Source: Bin87 sp965203195
GTDB lineage: Bacteria > Chloroflexota > Dehalococcoidia > Lucifugimonadales > UBA3495
Reading direction: 5' to 3'
DNA length: 64,000 nt
Assembly (NCBI GenBank): GCA_965203195.1
Contig: OZ241860.1
Location: 1,550,001-1,614,000 of the forward strand
In this document: positions 1 through 8,307 of the stretch, one piece after another
Position numbering within the stretch: the first letter of the stretch is position 1
How the letters are laid out: each line of letters starts with the position of its first letter
The notes under the pieces: model-generated
Told to the model about the DNA's origin: nothing
Seen by the model: the letters and a program-made list of their open reading frames with translations, nothing else
The model's database searches: none
Position numbers and translations under genes: made by a program

Positions 1-1
1 G

Positions 2-223
2 GATCCGGCGGCGCGTCAGGGTCACCTGGAGGAACTGGCGGAAATCCTGCACCAGGGCGAAAGCCACTGGCTGCCGGTGCTGTGGTACTCCAGCGGCGGC
101 GCCTTTGACTACCGCATCCGCAACTACTACTACCCGCCCACGGTGCAGCTCATCAAAAAGTGGGACCATGTCTGGTTTGACCCAGACCGTGCGATGCCCG
201 ACGGCACGGGGTACAAACCCTAG
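2..223 (+). CDS. ABC transporter substrate-binding protein, C-terminal fragment
   Basis: The window opens inside this gene; 73 codons and a TAG stop are present. The tail contains WLPVLWYSSGGAFDYRIRNY and ends in a Trp/Tyr/Asp-rich segment, as in the C-termini of family-5 (peptide/nickel type) extracellular solute-binding proteins. The strongest support is context: two DppB/DppC-type permeases follow on the same strand, the usual order of a dipeptide/oligopeptide importer. The substrate cannot be told from this fragment. It would act outside the membrane, delivering ligand to the permease pair. Confidence 0.7.
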   Translation, partial: DPAARQGHLEELAEILHQGESHWLPVLWYSSGGAFDYRIRNYYYPPTVQLIKKWDHVWFDPDRAMPDGTGYKP

Positions 224-255
224 CGCGGGAATCGCCCGGGCAACCCCGGCGCACC

Positions 256-290
256 TCCGACCGAATCGGGTTACATCGGGTTCGGTCGGA
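256..290. other. Intercistronic hairpin
   Basis: A perfect 10-bp inverted repeat (TCCGACCGAA / TTCGGTCGGA) with a 15-nt loop lies between the binding-protein gene and the first permease. No T-run follows. It may stabilise the upstream mRNA or lower expression of the permeases relative to the binding protein, a common arrangement in ABC importer operons. Its role is inference. Confidence 0.5.
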
Positions 291-351
291 GGGCATATTG
301 AATTGAATGAGAATGCCCCGCGGAGCTTACGGGGCGACGGGAGTTGATGGA

Positions 352-1311
352 ATGTACCAGTACCTGTTGAGGCGGATGCTGCTCTTTGTACCTACGCTGC
401 TGCTGGCGACTGTGCTGGTTTTCGTCCTCTTTTCCATTGTGCCCGGCGATGCGGCGTCGTATCTGCTGACCGGCGAGGATGCCGGCGGGCAGGTGACCAA
501 TAAGGACTTTGAGAACCTGCGCAAAGAGCTGGGCCTGGATCGCCCGATTTATATCCAGTACGCCGACTGGCTGTGGGGCGTGCTGCGGTGGGATCTGGGC
601 GATTCGCTGTACTACGGGACGCCTTTCGGGCTGGAACTGGTGGAACGGTTCGCGCGCACTTTTGAGCTGGCGATACTGGCCATCATAATGGCCTTTGTGG
701 TGGCCGTGCCGCTGGGCGTCATCTCGGCGATGAAACAGGACCGCGGGGTGGACTACGCCAGCCGGATCATTGCCCTGGTGGGCATCGCGATGCCGACTTT
801 CTGGATTGGCATCTTGGTCATTTATGCGCTGACCTATGGTTTCGGCTGGCTGCCGCCGCTGGAATACGCGCATTTATGGGAAGATCCGATACAGAACTTG
901 CAGCTGATGCTGCTGCCGGCGGCGGTAATTGGGTTCCACGATATGGCGTTCACCGCGCGGGTAACCCGCTCGGCGATGCTGGAAGTGATGCGCGAGGACT
1001 ATATGCGCACCGCCCGTTCCAAAGGGTTGCGGGAGTGGATTGTGGTCAGCCGCCACGCAATGAAAAACGCGATGCTGCCGGTAATTACGGTATCCGGCTA
1101 CCAGTTTGGCCGTCTGCTGGGCGGGGTCATCATCGTGGAGCAAATTTTCGTTGTCCCCGGCGTAGGGACGTTCCTGATTGACGCCATCAATCACCGTGAT
1201 TTTCCGGTGATACAGGGCGTCATTCTGATGACGGCGGGGATCGTGCTGCTGCTCAACCTGATTATCGATATGCTGTACGGCGTGCTTGACCCGCGCATCC
1301 GGTACTCGTAA
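352..1311 (+). CDS. ABC transporter permease, DppB/OppB type
   Basis: A 319-residue inner-membrane permease of the peptide/nickel importer family. It starts MYQYLLRRML with an N-terminal membrane helix, then the large external loop typical of DppB, then a block of membrane helices. The EAA loop that contacts the ATPase is visible as MREDYMRTARSKGL near residue 220. An upstream in-frame ATG at 307 would add 15 residues; I prefer 352 because GGGAG lies 8-9 bases before it and the protein then begins as the family does. It precedes the DppC-type partner. The ATPase subunits are not in the window. Confidence 0.9.
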   Translation: MYQYLLRRMLLFVPTLLLATVLVFVLFSIVPGDAASYLLTGEDAGGQVTNKDFENLRKELGLDRPIYIQYADWLWGVLRWDLGDSLYYGTPFGLELVERFARTFELAILAIIMAFVVAVPLGVISAMKQDRGVDYASRIIALVGIAMPTFWIGILVIYALTYGFGWLPPLEYAHLWEDPIQNLQLMLLPAAVIGFHDMAFTARVTRSAMLEVMREDYMRTARSKGLREWIVVSRHAMKNAMLPVITVSGYQFGRLLGGVIIVEQIFVVPGVGTFLIDAINHRDFPVIQGVILMTAGIVLLLNLIIDMLYGVLDPRIRYS

Positions 1312-1389
1312 GCGGCGGTTCGGAGACGCGGCGGCGGAGACGGGTACACCGGAGGAACGGTTCGGCCGGGCAAACGGCAAGGTGCTGCA

Positions 1390-2307
1390 ATGATCAATCA
1401 GTCTGCGGAACACGCGGAACATACGGTTTTGACGCGGGAAATGGTCGCTGCGCCCGGTTGGGGGGCGCGGTCCTGGACCGGCTCCAAGCGGTTTGTGCGG
1501 GGCAAGCCGCTGGGCGCCATCGGCGGCTCTATTGTGCTGCTGCTGGCGCTGGTTGCGCTGCTGGCGCCGATTATTTCGCCCTATGACCCCCGCGCTGTGC
1601 CGGCCGCGCCCTGGGAGGCGCCCAACTCCAGCTATGTCCTCGGCGCCGACCATGTGGGGCGGGATGTGCTGAGCCGGCTCATCTATGGCGCCCGCATTTC
1701 CCTGTATGTGGGACTGGGCAGCGTGCTGGTGGGCATCACGGCCAGTTTCGTCATTGGCGTGGCGCTGTCTTACGCCGGCGGCGTGGTGGATATGGTGGCG
1801 CAGCGCATTGTGGACGCTTTGATGTCACTGCCGGGGTTGCTGATTGCGCTGGCGATTATGGCGGTGGTGACGCCCTCGCTGAATACGGTCATTCTGGCCA
1901 TCGTTATCGGTATGATTGCGCCGGTGATCCGAACCGTGCGGTCGCAGGTATTATCAATGAAAGAGCTGGACTATGTAACGGCGGCCCGGGCCATTGGCGC
2001 CCGTCCCAGCCGAATTGTGTTCCGGCACATTGTCCCCAACTGCTTCGCCACCTATTTGGTGCTGGCGACATATTATTTGGGGTTTGCCATCATCATTGAG
2101 GCTTCGCTTTCCTTCCTGGGCGTGGGCGCGCCGCCGGACCAGCCCAGCTGGGGCGGTATGCTGGTACAAGCGTCCCGGGCGCATGTGAAGGCCGGTCCGT
2201 GGCTGGCGATTTTCCCCGGGCTGGCGCTATTTCTGGTGGTGATGGGGTTCAACCTGCTGGGGGACGCCCTGCGGGATGTGCTGGATCCGCGGCTGAGAGG
2301 CCGGTAA
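1390..2307 (+). CDS. ABC transporter permease, DppC/OppC type
   Basis: A 305-residue partner permease. A cytoplasmic N-terminal tail (about 45 residues) leads into a first helix followed by the DppC-type segment SPYDPRAVP, then YVLGADHVGRDVLSRLIYGA, which is highly characteristic of this family. The EAA loop reads LDYVTAARAIGARPSRI near residue 200. It lies 78 bases after the DppB-type gene and very probably shares its transcript. Together the two form the membrane channel of a peptide-like importer. The gene ends in TAA, and convergent genes begin just downstream. Confidence 0.9.
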   Translation: MINQSAEHAEHTVLTREMVAAPGWGARSWTGSKRFVRGKPLGAIGGSIVLLLALVALLAPIISPYDPRAVPAAPWEAPNSSYVLGADHVGRDVLSRLIYGARISLYVGLGSVLVGITASFVIGVALSYAGGVVDMVAQRIVDALMSLPGLLIALAIMAVVTPSLNTVILAIVIGMIAPVIRTVRSQVLSMKELDYVTAARAIGARPSRIVFRHIVPNCFATYLVLATYYLGFAIIIEASLSFLGVGAPPDQPSWGGMLVQASRAHVKAGPWLAIFPGLALFLVVMGFNLLGDALRDVLDPRLRGR

Positions 2308-2356
2308 AGGGGCGAATGCGGAGAGGGCTGGGCAAGGCCCCCAGCCCGGGCTCGGC

Positions 2357-2596
2357 TCACAGGTACTTTGCGGCGGCAACGGCAATGGCGGCGATGGCAA
2401 AGGCAACGCTGCCGAACTTGATGAGCAGGCGGTTGCCCATATTGTCGATCTTGCCTTCCAGACGCTCGTTCATAGCGTCCATTTTGCCCTCCAGGCGGGC
2501 GATGTCGGCTTTGGTGGCCAGGGTGGGCAGGATGGTGTCCAAGCGCGTTTCCAGCACGGTTACGCGCTCATCCAGGGACAGGTTGGGCGTGGTCAT
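2357..2596 (-). CDS. Small coiled-coil, C-terminally membrane-anchored protein (copy 1)
   Basis: A 79-residue protein with an N-terminal heptad region (MTTPNLSLDERVTVLETRLD), then ATKADIARLEGKMDAMNERL, and one C-terminal membrane helix followed by AAKYL. Start is supported by GGAGA upstream. The design resembles DUF1640/CCDC90-like or holin-associated XhlA-like small coiled-coil proteins; I cannot name a function. A near-identical paralogue with a longer coiled coil lies directly upstream at 2782-3075, and the two share the same upstream promoter-like sequence, so the duplication included the regulatory region. Confidence 0.65.
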   Translation of the reverse strand: MTTPNLSLDERVTVLETRLDTILPTLATKADIARLEGKMDAMNERLEGKIDNMGNRLLIKFGSVAFAIAAIAVAAAKYL

Positions 2597-2644
2597 AATG
2601 ATGGTTTCTCCGGTGGGGCAGGTTGCCGGCGTTGTTCTACGAGT

Positions 2645-2674
2645 AGTATGGCACAGCGGGATAAGGCGTTACAA
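2645..2674 (-). promoter_or_regulatory. Promoter-like sequence of copy 1
   Basis: Read on the minus strand: TTGTAA, an 18-base spacer, then CATACT, ending about 48 bases before the start codon of the gene at 2357-2596. The same two hexamers with the same spacer precede the paralogue at 2782-3075. Conservation between copies is the main evidence; the hexamers themselves are only fair matches to a housekeeping promoter. Confidence 0.45.
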
Positions 2675-2781
2675 TACGCTGCCTCAATCGGTCTAATTTC
2701 AGACGCCCGCCGGCAGGGGCCGCTGCGGGCTGAACCTTAAACCCGGGGCCGGCCCGCAGCGGGTGGCTGGGGCAGGCCGTC

Positions 2782-3075
2782 TTACAGGTACTTTGCGGCG
2801 GCAACGGCAATGGCGGCGATGGCAAAGGCAACGCTGCCGAACTTGATGAGCAGGCGGTTGCCCATATTATCCATCTTGACTTCCAAGCGGTCTATTCTGC
2901 CCTCCAAGCGTTCGTTCATGGCGTCCACTTTGCCTTCCAGGCGTTCGTTCATAGCGTCCATCTTGCCTTCCAGTCGGACGATGTCGGCTTTGGTGGCCAG
3001 GGTGGGCAGGACGGTGTCCAGGCGCGTTTCCAGTACGGTTACGCGCTCATCCAGGGACAGGTTGGGCGTGGTCAT
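2782..3075 (-). CDS. Small coiled-coil, C-terminally membrane-anchored protein (copy 2)
   Basis: A 97-residue paralogue of the gene at 2357-2596. N- and C-terminal ends are almost identical, but the coiled coil is 18 residues longer, with extra units of the type MDAMNERLEGK. The open frame extends 16 codons further upstream; I place the start at 3075 because GGAGGAACG precedes it and because it matches copy 1. The single hydrophobic segment is at the C-terminus. Length change by whole repeat units suggests recombination inside the repeat. Function unknown. Confidence 0.65.
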   Translation of the reverse strand: MTTPNLSLDERVTVLETRLDTVLPTLATKADIVRLEGKMDAMNERLEGKVDAMNERLEGRIDRLEVKMDNMGNRLLIKFGSVAFAIAAIAVAAAKYL

Positions 3076-3126
3076 AAGGGTCGTTCCTCCAAACAGGCAA
3101 GGCCGCTGCCCGCGTTGCGTCACGGC

Positions 3127-3156
3127 AGTATGCCACAGCAGGATAATGGGTTACAA
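3127..3156 (-). promoter_or_regulatory. Promoter-like sequence of copy 2
   Basis: Minus-strand TTGTAA, 18-base spacer, CATACT, about 52 bases before the start codon at 3075; a duplicate of the site at 2645-2674. Confidence 0.45.
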
Positions 3157-3197
3157 TGTGACGCGCCGATTAGCGCCGCATCGCGCCAGCCGGCGTT

Positions 3198-4703
3198 ATG
3201 CCGCAACGAATGAAAGCGCTTCGTTTGAAAATATGCCACTGCCTCGCCCCTGCGTTCCGAATGCTGGCCGCAGCGCTGGCCCTGCTTGCGGCGCCGGCGT
3301 GGGCCGCCTGCGCTCCGGCGCAGGATGGCGGAACAGCGCCGGCCGCCACAGTGGCTCTTACTATGCCCCCGACCGCGCTTGCGGATAGGGGGATGGGGAC
3401 GGGGACGGGGACGGCAACTGTGCCGGCCGCCGCAGCTCCCACTACCGTCACTGCCGCGCGGACGCCGGCATCCGGCGCCGCGGCAACCCCATCGCCGCGC
3501 GCTGATCTGTCGTCCGGGAGCATGGCTACCCTCGCCCCTGCCCCTGCCGCTCCGGCCACCATTGCCCCCCCGGCGGCAGACGGGGGCGCCGACGCCGGTG
3601 GCGTAATGACGGTTGACGCGGAGGCGGCCGAGGCGGCGCGCCGAAAGTACGAAGGTCTGCTGCGGGCGTCCTGGGCCACGGATTTCACCCGCGCCAGCAT
3701 TGCCTACGATGAGATTATGACCGGCGGGCCGCCCAAAGACGGCATCCCGTCTATTGACCACCCGCAGTTTGAAACGGTGGCTGGGGCAGACGCCTGGCTG
3801 GACGACCGGGAGCCGGTGCAGGTGGTGAATATCAATGACGACGTCCGCGCCTATCCGGTGCAGGTTATGGTGTGGCACGAGCTGGTGAACGACACGGTGG
3901 GCGGCGAGCCGGTGGTCATCACCTTTTGACCGCTGTGCAATACCGCCTTCGTGTACAGGCGGACGGTGGACGGGGCGATACTGGACTTCGGCACAACGGG
4001 GGCGCTGCGCCACAGCAACCTGCTGATGTACGACCGGCAGACGGAGTCCTGGTGGCAGGAGGCTGGCGGCGAGGGCGTCATCGGGCATTACGCCGGACGG
4101 CGGCTGGAACCGCTGTACCTGGGCATAGTGTCGTGGGGAGAGTTCAAGGCGGCCTTCCCGGAGGGGCAGGTGCTGTCCCGCCCCGATTCCGGCCGGCCCT
4201 ACGGCAGCAACCCCTACTATGGCTACGACCGGCCGGGGAACGAACCCTTCCTGTTCCGCGGGCCGGACGACCCGCGTCTGCCGGCGGTGGCACGGGTGGT
4301 CGCCATTGAACGGGGCGATGCGGCGTGGGCGGCGTCGTTCCGCGCCCTGGCCGAGGAGCGGGTGGTGTCGGCAACGGTGGGCGACGCGGAAATCGTGGTG
4401 TTCTGGATGCCGGGAACGGCGTCGGCGCTGGATGCCGGGTCGATAGCGTCCGGTCGGGATGTCGGCACAGCGGGAATTTTCGCCCCGGTTGGCCCGGAGG
4501 GGATGGCGCTGACTTTCGGAGCGGACGCCGATGGCGTCATCACCGATGCGGAAACGGGCAGCCGGTGGGATATATTCGGGCGGGCCACCGGCGGGCCACT
4601 GGCGGGAACAACGCTGGCCGCCGTGCCGGGTCGCATCGGGCAGCTGTGGTTCTCGTGGGCGGTGTACCGGCCGGACACGGTGGTTTATGACGGGGGCGGA
4701 TAG
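3198..4703 (+). CDS. DUF3179 protein with in-frame UGA at a CxxC position (candidate selenoprotein)
   Basis: Read through one TGA at 3927-3929, the frame encodes 501 residues. An N-terminal hydrophobic segment ending PAWAAC suggests export or a lipoprotein, then comes a low-complexity Ala/Pro/Thr linker to about residue 140, then a full DUF3179 domain. Family landmarks are intact on both sides of the TGA: WHELVNDTVGGEPVVITF before it, and PLCNT, DFGTTGALRHSNLLMYDRQT after it. The family motif is normally (Y/F)CPLCN; here codon 244 is TGA where the first Cys belongs, with Cys at 247. There is no frame change and the downstream half (257 codons) shows no decay. The alternatives are a nonsense mutation, a sequencing error, or two separate ORFs (3198-3929 and 3951-4703). 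DUF3179 has no assigned reaction that I know of. Other genes here end in TGA, so UGA is not generally reassigned. Confidence 0.75.
3929..3967 (+). promoter_or_regulatory. Candidate bacterial SECIS stem-loop
   Basis: Starting 13 bases after the in-frame TGA, CCGCCT (3943-3948) pairs perfectly with AGGCGG (3957-3962), closing an 8-nt loop UCGUGUAC that contains GU. The loop begins 19 bases after the UGA, inside the spacing known for bacterial SECIS elements. ACCG (3929-3932, including the A of UGA) can also pair with CGGU (3964-3967), giving a lower stem that starts at the UGA. Function as a SelB-binding site is inference. Confidence 0.45.
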
Positions 4704-4784
4704 ACGGGCCGGTATGCTGTTGCGTTCCGCCATTGTTTGGAATAGAAGCCCGCCTTCACGCATAAAACATCCGTGACGCATCCG

Positions 4785-4832
4785 CAGCGCGCCGCCGGGG
4801 TATCCTGATGGGGACGCCCCGGCGGCGCGCTG
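4785..4832. terminator. Hairpin between convergent genes
   Basis: A perfect 16-bp inverted repeat (4785-4800 / 4817-4832) with a 16-nt loop lies between the end of the DUF3179 gene and the end of the NIPSNAP gene. No T-run follows on either strand, so terminator activity is likely but not certain. Confidence 0.45.
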
Positions 4833-4863
4833 CCGGCAATCATCCGTCCGGCCGGCGGGCGGG

Positions 4864-5523
4864 CTAGTCGCTGGTAAAGGCGTAGTCCGTGGGCCGCATT
4901 ATGCTGTGCCGGGAGACGCGCACGATGGGGCCGTCCACCTCGCTGGCGGCGCGGGCCTTATTCCATTCCGGGTCGGCCTGGAAGGAGCGCCAGCTCTTTT
5001 CCCGGTCGCCCAGGCTGGGATAACCCAGCATATAGACCAGCACATTGTTGACGCCCACATCCTCGGACCAGTAGCCGATGTTCTCGATGCCGTGCTTCTC
5101 AAACAGGCCGATGGTGTGGTTGGCGAAGCGGTTATGCACATCGGGCAGGCGGCCGGGCATCGCCTCGTAGATGCGCAGTTCCTGCACCGCCGTGCTGATT
5201 TTCGGCTGCGGAGAGTAGGGCGTCAGGCGCAGAAAGCGGTTGGTCACCGCATCCACCAGCGGCCCGTTGGCTTCCGTCTGCCGCCGCACTTCCAGCCACT
5301 CCGGGTCGGAACCAAACTGCGCCCAGCGGGTTTCCCGGTCGGCCATGCTGTCAAAGACGTTGATGTAGGTCAGGCGGTTGCTGCGCCCGATTTCGTCCGT
5401 CCAGAAGCCCAGGTATTTCACGCCGTGCTTGCGGAACAGGCCGCAGGTGTGGTTGGCGAAGCGCCCGCTGATGTCGGGCAGCCGGCCGGCCACGGCGTCG
5501 TAAATGCGAAGTTCGTAAAGCAT
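4864..5523 (-). CDS. NIPSNAP family protein, two tandem domains
   Basis: A 219-residue protein made of two NIPSNAP (dimeric alpha/beta barrel) domains, roughly residues 1-100 and 110-215. Both begin with ELRIY(D/E)A and contain RFANHT.GLF.KHG, so the halves are an internal duplication. Single-domain members usually dimerise; fusion gives a covalent dimer. The reaction is not established for the family. The frame is open further upstream, but AGGAGG lies 7 bases before the ATG at 5523, which also begins directly with the first domain. Probably cytosolic, monocistronic. Confidence 0.85.
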   Translation of the reverse strand: MLYELRIYDAVAGRLPDISGRFANHTCGLFRKHGVKYLGFWTDEIGRSNRLTYINVFDSMADRETRWAQFGSDPEWLEVRRQTEANGPLVDAVTNRFLRLTPYSPQPKISTAVQELRIYEAMPGRLPDVHNRFANHTIGLFEKHGIENIGYWSEDVGVNNVLVYMLGYPSLGDREKSWRSFQADPEWNKARAASEVDGPIVRVSRHSIMRPTDYAFTSD

Positions 5524-5944
5524 TGCCAGTCCTCCTGATTGGGGGCAAACTGATTGGGGCAAACTGATCCGGGGCCGGCGCCGGCCCGCGTCCGTCGCCA
5601 GGTTGGGTTGGCGTTCCCGGGTTGGCGCCGGTCTGAACCCGCCCGGCGCCAGCACGGCGGCGCCGGCAGTAGTATAGCGCCGCCGGCGCCGGTAAAATCG
5701 GGCCGTCCCGTCCCCAATCCGCCGCCCGGTTCCGGGGCGTAGATTAAGAGTGCGCTGGCGCATTCCCGTTGCGGCCACAGCCCGCGCCGTCTATCCTGTT
5801 CCTGTCAATCTCGGCGCGGCACAGAAACGCCGGCAATGCGGCCCCGTTGAGCCGGGAAATGCTTCGTAGATCAAGGATACCCGGCTACTTGCTGCTGCAT
5901 TCTATTCTTGGAACCGGACGATTAAACCTGTGGAGGTGTCAAAG
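5524..5944. other. Intergenic region between divergent genes
   Basis: About 420 bases separate the NIPSNAP and protease genes, which diverge from here. It must hold both promoters, but I see no convincing -35/-10 pair. No gene, RNA or repeat recognised. Confidence 0.5.
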
Positions 5945-7330
5945 TTGAATACCCGCGCAATTTCCCGTTGGGGATGGCCCCCGCCGGCGTCGTGGCCGAG
6001 TGGCTGGTGGCTAGGGAACTGGCGGCGAATGAACGCCCTGGCCGGCATTGTCGGGGCGGCCGCCCTGATGCTGGTTTTCATTGCTTGCAGCGCGCCGGCG
6101 GCGGCCCCGCCGGCGCCGGCCGTAGCCTTGACGCAGCCCCCGCCGGCGGCGCTCAACACGGCAGCTCCGGCCCCGGCGACTACGGGCGGCGGTAGCGGCG
6201 CGGCGGAGGCCGCCCCCGACCGGCAGACGGAAGCGCCGACGGCCGCCGTGGCCGCCCGCCCGCCTGATGATGCCCCGGCTGGCCTGAGCGAAGCGGAAAT
6301 CACCGCCGCCCACGACCGGATAATGACCGGCATCTACGAAACCGCGCTGCCGTCCGTGGTCGGGCTGCGGATTGTCAAGTCGGTCACCCTCGGCGGCGGC
6401 AGCGGCGCGCCGGGGATGATGCCGCCCCGGGATTTCCCGTCCCGCGCCGCCGGCTCCGGTTTCGTATGGGATGACGACGGGCATATCCTTACCAACCGTC
6501 ATGTGGTCGCCGATGCCGAGCGGATTCTGGTGACCCTCAGCGATGGCGCGCAGGTGGACGCCGAAATTGTCGGCGCGGACGCCGATTCCGACCTGGCGAT
6601 AATACGGATCGCCGATGCCGCTGTCCGTCCGCCGCCCATTGCCCTGGGCGACAGTGATGACCTCAAAACGGGGCAGCTGGCGATTGCCATCGGCGACCCG
6701 TTTTCCCGCGGTTTTTCAATGACTTCGGGCATTATCAGCGCCGTGGGGCGTACGATCAATCCCACCGACAGCAACTTTTCCGTGCCGCGCGTCATCCAGC
6801 ACGATGCCGCCACCAACCCCGGCAATTCCGGCGGGCCGCTGCTCAACCGCGCCGGCGAAGTGGTTGGCATCAACACGCAGATTATCAGTCAGACCGGCGC
6901 TTTTTCCGGGGTTGGCCTGGCCGTGCCGGTCAACCTGGCCAAGCTGGTGGCGCCGGCGCTGATTCGCGAGGGGCATTACGAGTATCCCTACATCGGCATT
7001 CGGGGGACGACGGTGGGGCCGGACATTGCGCGGGCGATGGGGCTGCCGGCGGATACCCGGGGCGCGCTGGTGCTGGCGGTGGGTATGGACAGCGCCGCCG
7101 AAAGGGGCGGCCTGCGGGCGGCCAGCGCCACTACGGTACTGGACGGCGCAGAGGTGCCTACCGGCGGCGACATTATCATCGCCATCAACGGAACGCCGGT
7201 GCGTGGGATGGACGATGTGCTGGCTTATGTGGTGGAGAATACACGACCGGGCGACCGGGTAGAGTTCAGCGTGCTCCGCGACGGCGCGGAAACCTCGGTA
7301 AGCGTCACTATGTCCGCGCGCCCCCGGTAG
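5945..7330 (+). CDS. HtrA/DegP-like trypsin-family serine protease with PDZ domain
   Basis: An envelope quality-control protease of 461 residues. I start it at TTG 5945, 8 bases after GGAGG; GTG at 5930 and ATG at 6029 are in frame too. A hydrophobic segment ends in FIACS (Cys48), consistent with a membrane-anchored lipoprotein, followed by a Pro/Ala linker. The trypsin-like domain carries the full triad: His186 in TNRHVV, Asp216 in DSDLAII, Ser295 in NPGNSGGPLL. A single PDZ domain follows (about 345-455). One PDZ rather than two places it nearer the DegS/HtrA-short type. A second, differently built protease of this family lies at 28757. Confidence 0.9.
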   Translation: MNTRAISRWGWPPPASWPSGWWLGNWRRMNALAGIVGAAALMLVFIACSAPAAAPPAPAVALTQPPPAALNTAAPAPATTGGGSGAAEAAPDRQTEAPTAAVAARPPDDAPAGLSEAEITAAHDRIMTGIYETALPSVVGLRIVKSVTLGGGSGAPGMMPPRDFPSRAAGSGFVWDDDGHILTNRHVVADAERILVTLSDGAQVDAEIVGADADSDLAIIRIADAAVRPPPIALGDSDDLKTGQLAIAIGDPFSRGFSMTSGIISAVGRTINPTDSNFSVPRVIQHDAATNPGNSGGPLLNRAGEVVGINTQIISQTGAFSGVGLAVPVNLAKLVAPALIREGHYEYPYIGIRGTTVGPDIARAMGLPADTRGALVLAVGMDSAAERGGLRAASATTVLDGAEVPTGGDIIIAINGTPVRGMDDVLAYVVENTRPGDRVEFSVLRDGAETSVSVTMSARPR

Positions 7331-7388
7331 CGGGCCAGCGCCCGGCGGCGGCGCGGCGACGGGGCATAATTTCCAGTGCGCGGCCCTG

Positions 7389-7428
7389 AAAAAGCGGGCG
7401 GACGACAGAGAATCTGTCGTCCGCCCGC
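7389..7428 (-). terminator. Intrinsic terminator after the tRNA pair
   Basis: A perfect 16-bp stem (7394-7409 / 7413-7428) with a GAA loop, followed on the minus strand by five T residues. It lies just past the 3' end of tRNA-Arg and faces the convergent protease gene, which it can also help to terminate. Confidence 0.8.
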
Positions 7429-7444
7429 CTTATGGTATTTCCGC

Positions 7445-7520
7445 TGGCGCGCCTGGCAGGACTCGAACCCGCAACCTCTGGGTCCGAAGCCCAGTGCTCT
7501 GTCCATTGAGCTACAGGCGC
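7445..7520 (-). tRNA. tRNA-Arg (anticodon TCG)
   Basis: The 76-nt cloverleaf folds with acceptor GCGCCTG/CAGGCGC, anticodon arm CTGGG-CTTCGGA-CCCAG giving TCG, T-arm with TTCGAGT, discriminator G and an encoded CCA. It reads CGN-type Arg codons (CGA, possibly others by wobble). It is downstream of tRNA-His on the same strand, and the terminator at 7389-7428 follows. Confidence 0.95.
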
Positions 7521-7651
7521 CTGTTGCGCGCGCTGTCCGTTGTCTGTCTGTCCGTCCCTCCGGGGACAAGTGTCCGTCCGGGGACAAGCGCCCCGTTCTG
7601 ACGCGACTGGCGGCAGGCGACGGCCGGCATAGATGCGATGCGATGGAAAAT

Positions 7652-7729
7652 TGGGGCGAGCAACGGGATTCGAACCCGTGATCTCCTGTGCCACAGACAG
7701 GCGCCTTAGACCACTTGGCTATGCTCGCC
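7652..7729 (-). tRNA. tRNA-His (anticodon GTG)
   Basis: The anticodon arm CCTGT-CTGTGGC-ACAGG gives GTG. The 7-bp acceptor GCGAGCA/TGCTCGC is preceded by an encoded G at position -1 opposite C73, the hallmark of bacterial tRNA-His, and CCA is encoded. T-arm ACGGG-TTCGAAT-CCCGT. Confidence 0.95.
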
Positions 7730-7823
7730 GCGCGGGGCATACCGTCAACAGCGCGCCGGATGCGTGAATACAGGTTAGCACACGAATGGCGGTTAGCGCA
7801 ATAGCGCCGGGCGGTCGGTATTT

Positions 7824-8279
7824 TCAGCACGCGCTGGCATCGGATTTTTGGCCCCGCCGCGGACGCAAACACAGCAATGCCAGCGAGCCGCGCAATACCC
7901 ATACCTGCTTCGTGTACCCCGTAGTCGCCCGCGCCAATCGCTTCAACCGCCCCCGATACTCCGAGTGCAATCCCTCATTCCGGTTCGCCAACTTGCCTTT
8001 GCCCACGATGTGCCGCTCCGCAGGCAGCCAGCTCCCGTACACCCCGTAGTCATCGCTGTAATACCGCTCCGCCTCCGGCAACCTTTCGTACAACCGCAGA
8101 AAAGTCTCCCCACTGCGGTCGCCCACCTCAAAGTCCACACACCGCCGACCATCAGGCAACTCAATCACCGCCGTCCAAATCCACACTTCCTGCCGCTTCT
8201 TCCCGCGCCGCGCCCGCTGATAAGTCCACATCTCGTCAAAAGATATGGCTGGCACCATCCCCAAATCCCCAATGTCCAC
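7824..8279 (-). CDS. insB: IS1-type transposase catalytic part (InsB)
   Basis: A 151-residue DDE transposase fragment. The expected acids are visible: Asp in SFDEMWTY, Asp in YYSDDYGVYG, and Glu in the conserved tail NEGLHSEYRGRLKRLARATT, preceded by ERHIVGKGKL as in IS1 InsB. In IS1, insB is made as a fusion to InsA by frameshifting. Here insB lies in the +1 frame relative to insA, next to a run of six A (8285-8290, minus strand), and the nested IS now separates the two. The GTG at 8279 is the only nearby independent start. Identical in sequence to the copy at 48244-48699. Confidence 0.85.
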   Translation of the reverse strand: MDIGDLGMVPAISFDEMWTYQRARRGKKRQEVWIWTAVIELPDGRRCVDFEVGDRSGETFLRLYERLPEAERYYSDDYGVYGSWLPAERHIVGKGKLANRNEGLHSEYRGRLKRLARATTGYTKQVWVLRGSLALLCLRPRRGQKSDASAC

Positions 8280-8307
8280 CGGGCTTTTTTGACCACTCGT
8301 ACACGGC

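Noticed and set aside
3951..4703. Separate gene starting after the TGA in the DUF3179 frame
   Set aside because: It would begin inside the DUF3179 domain at a GTG with no ribosome site and would lack half the conserved core.
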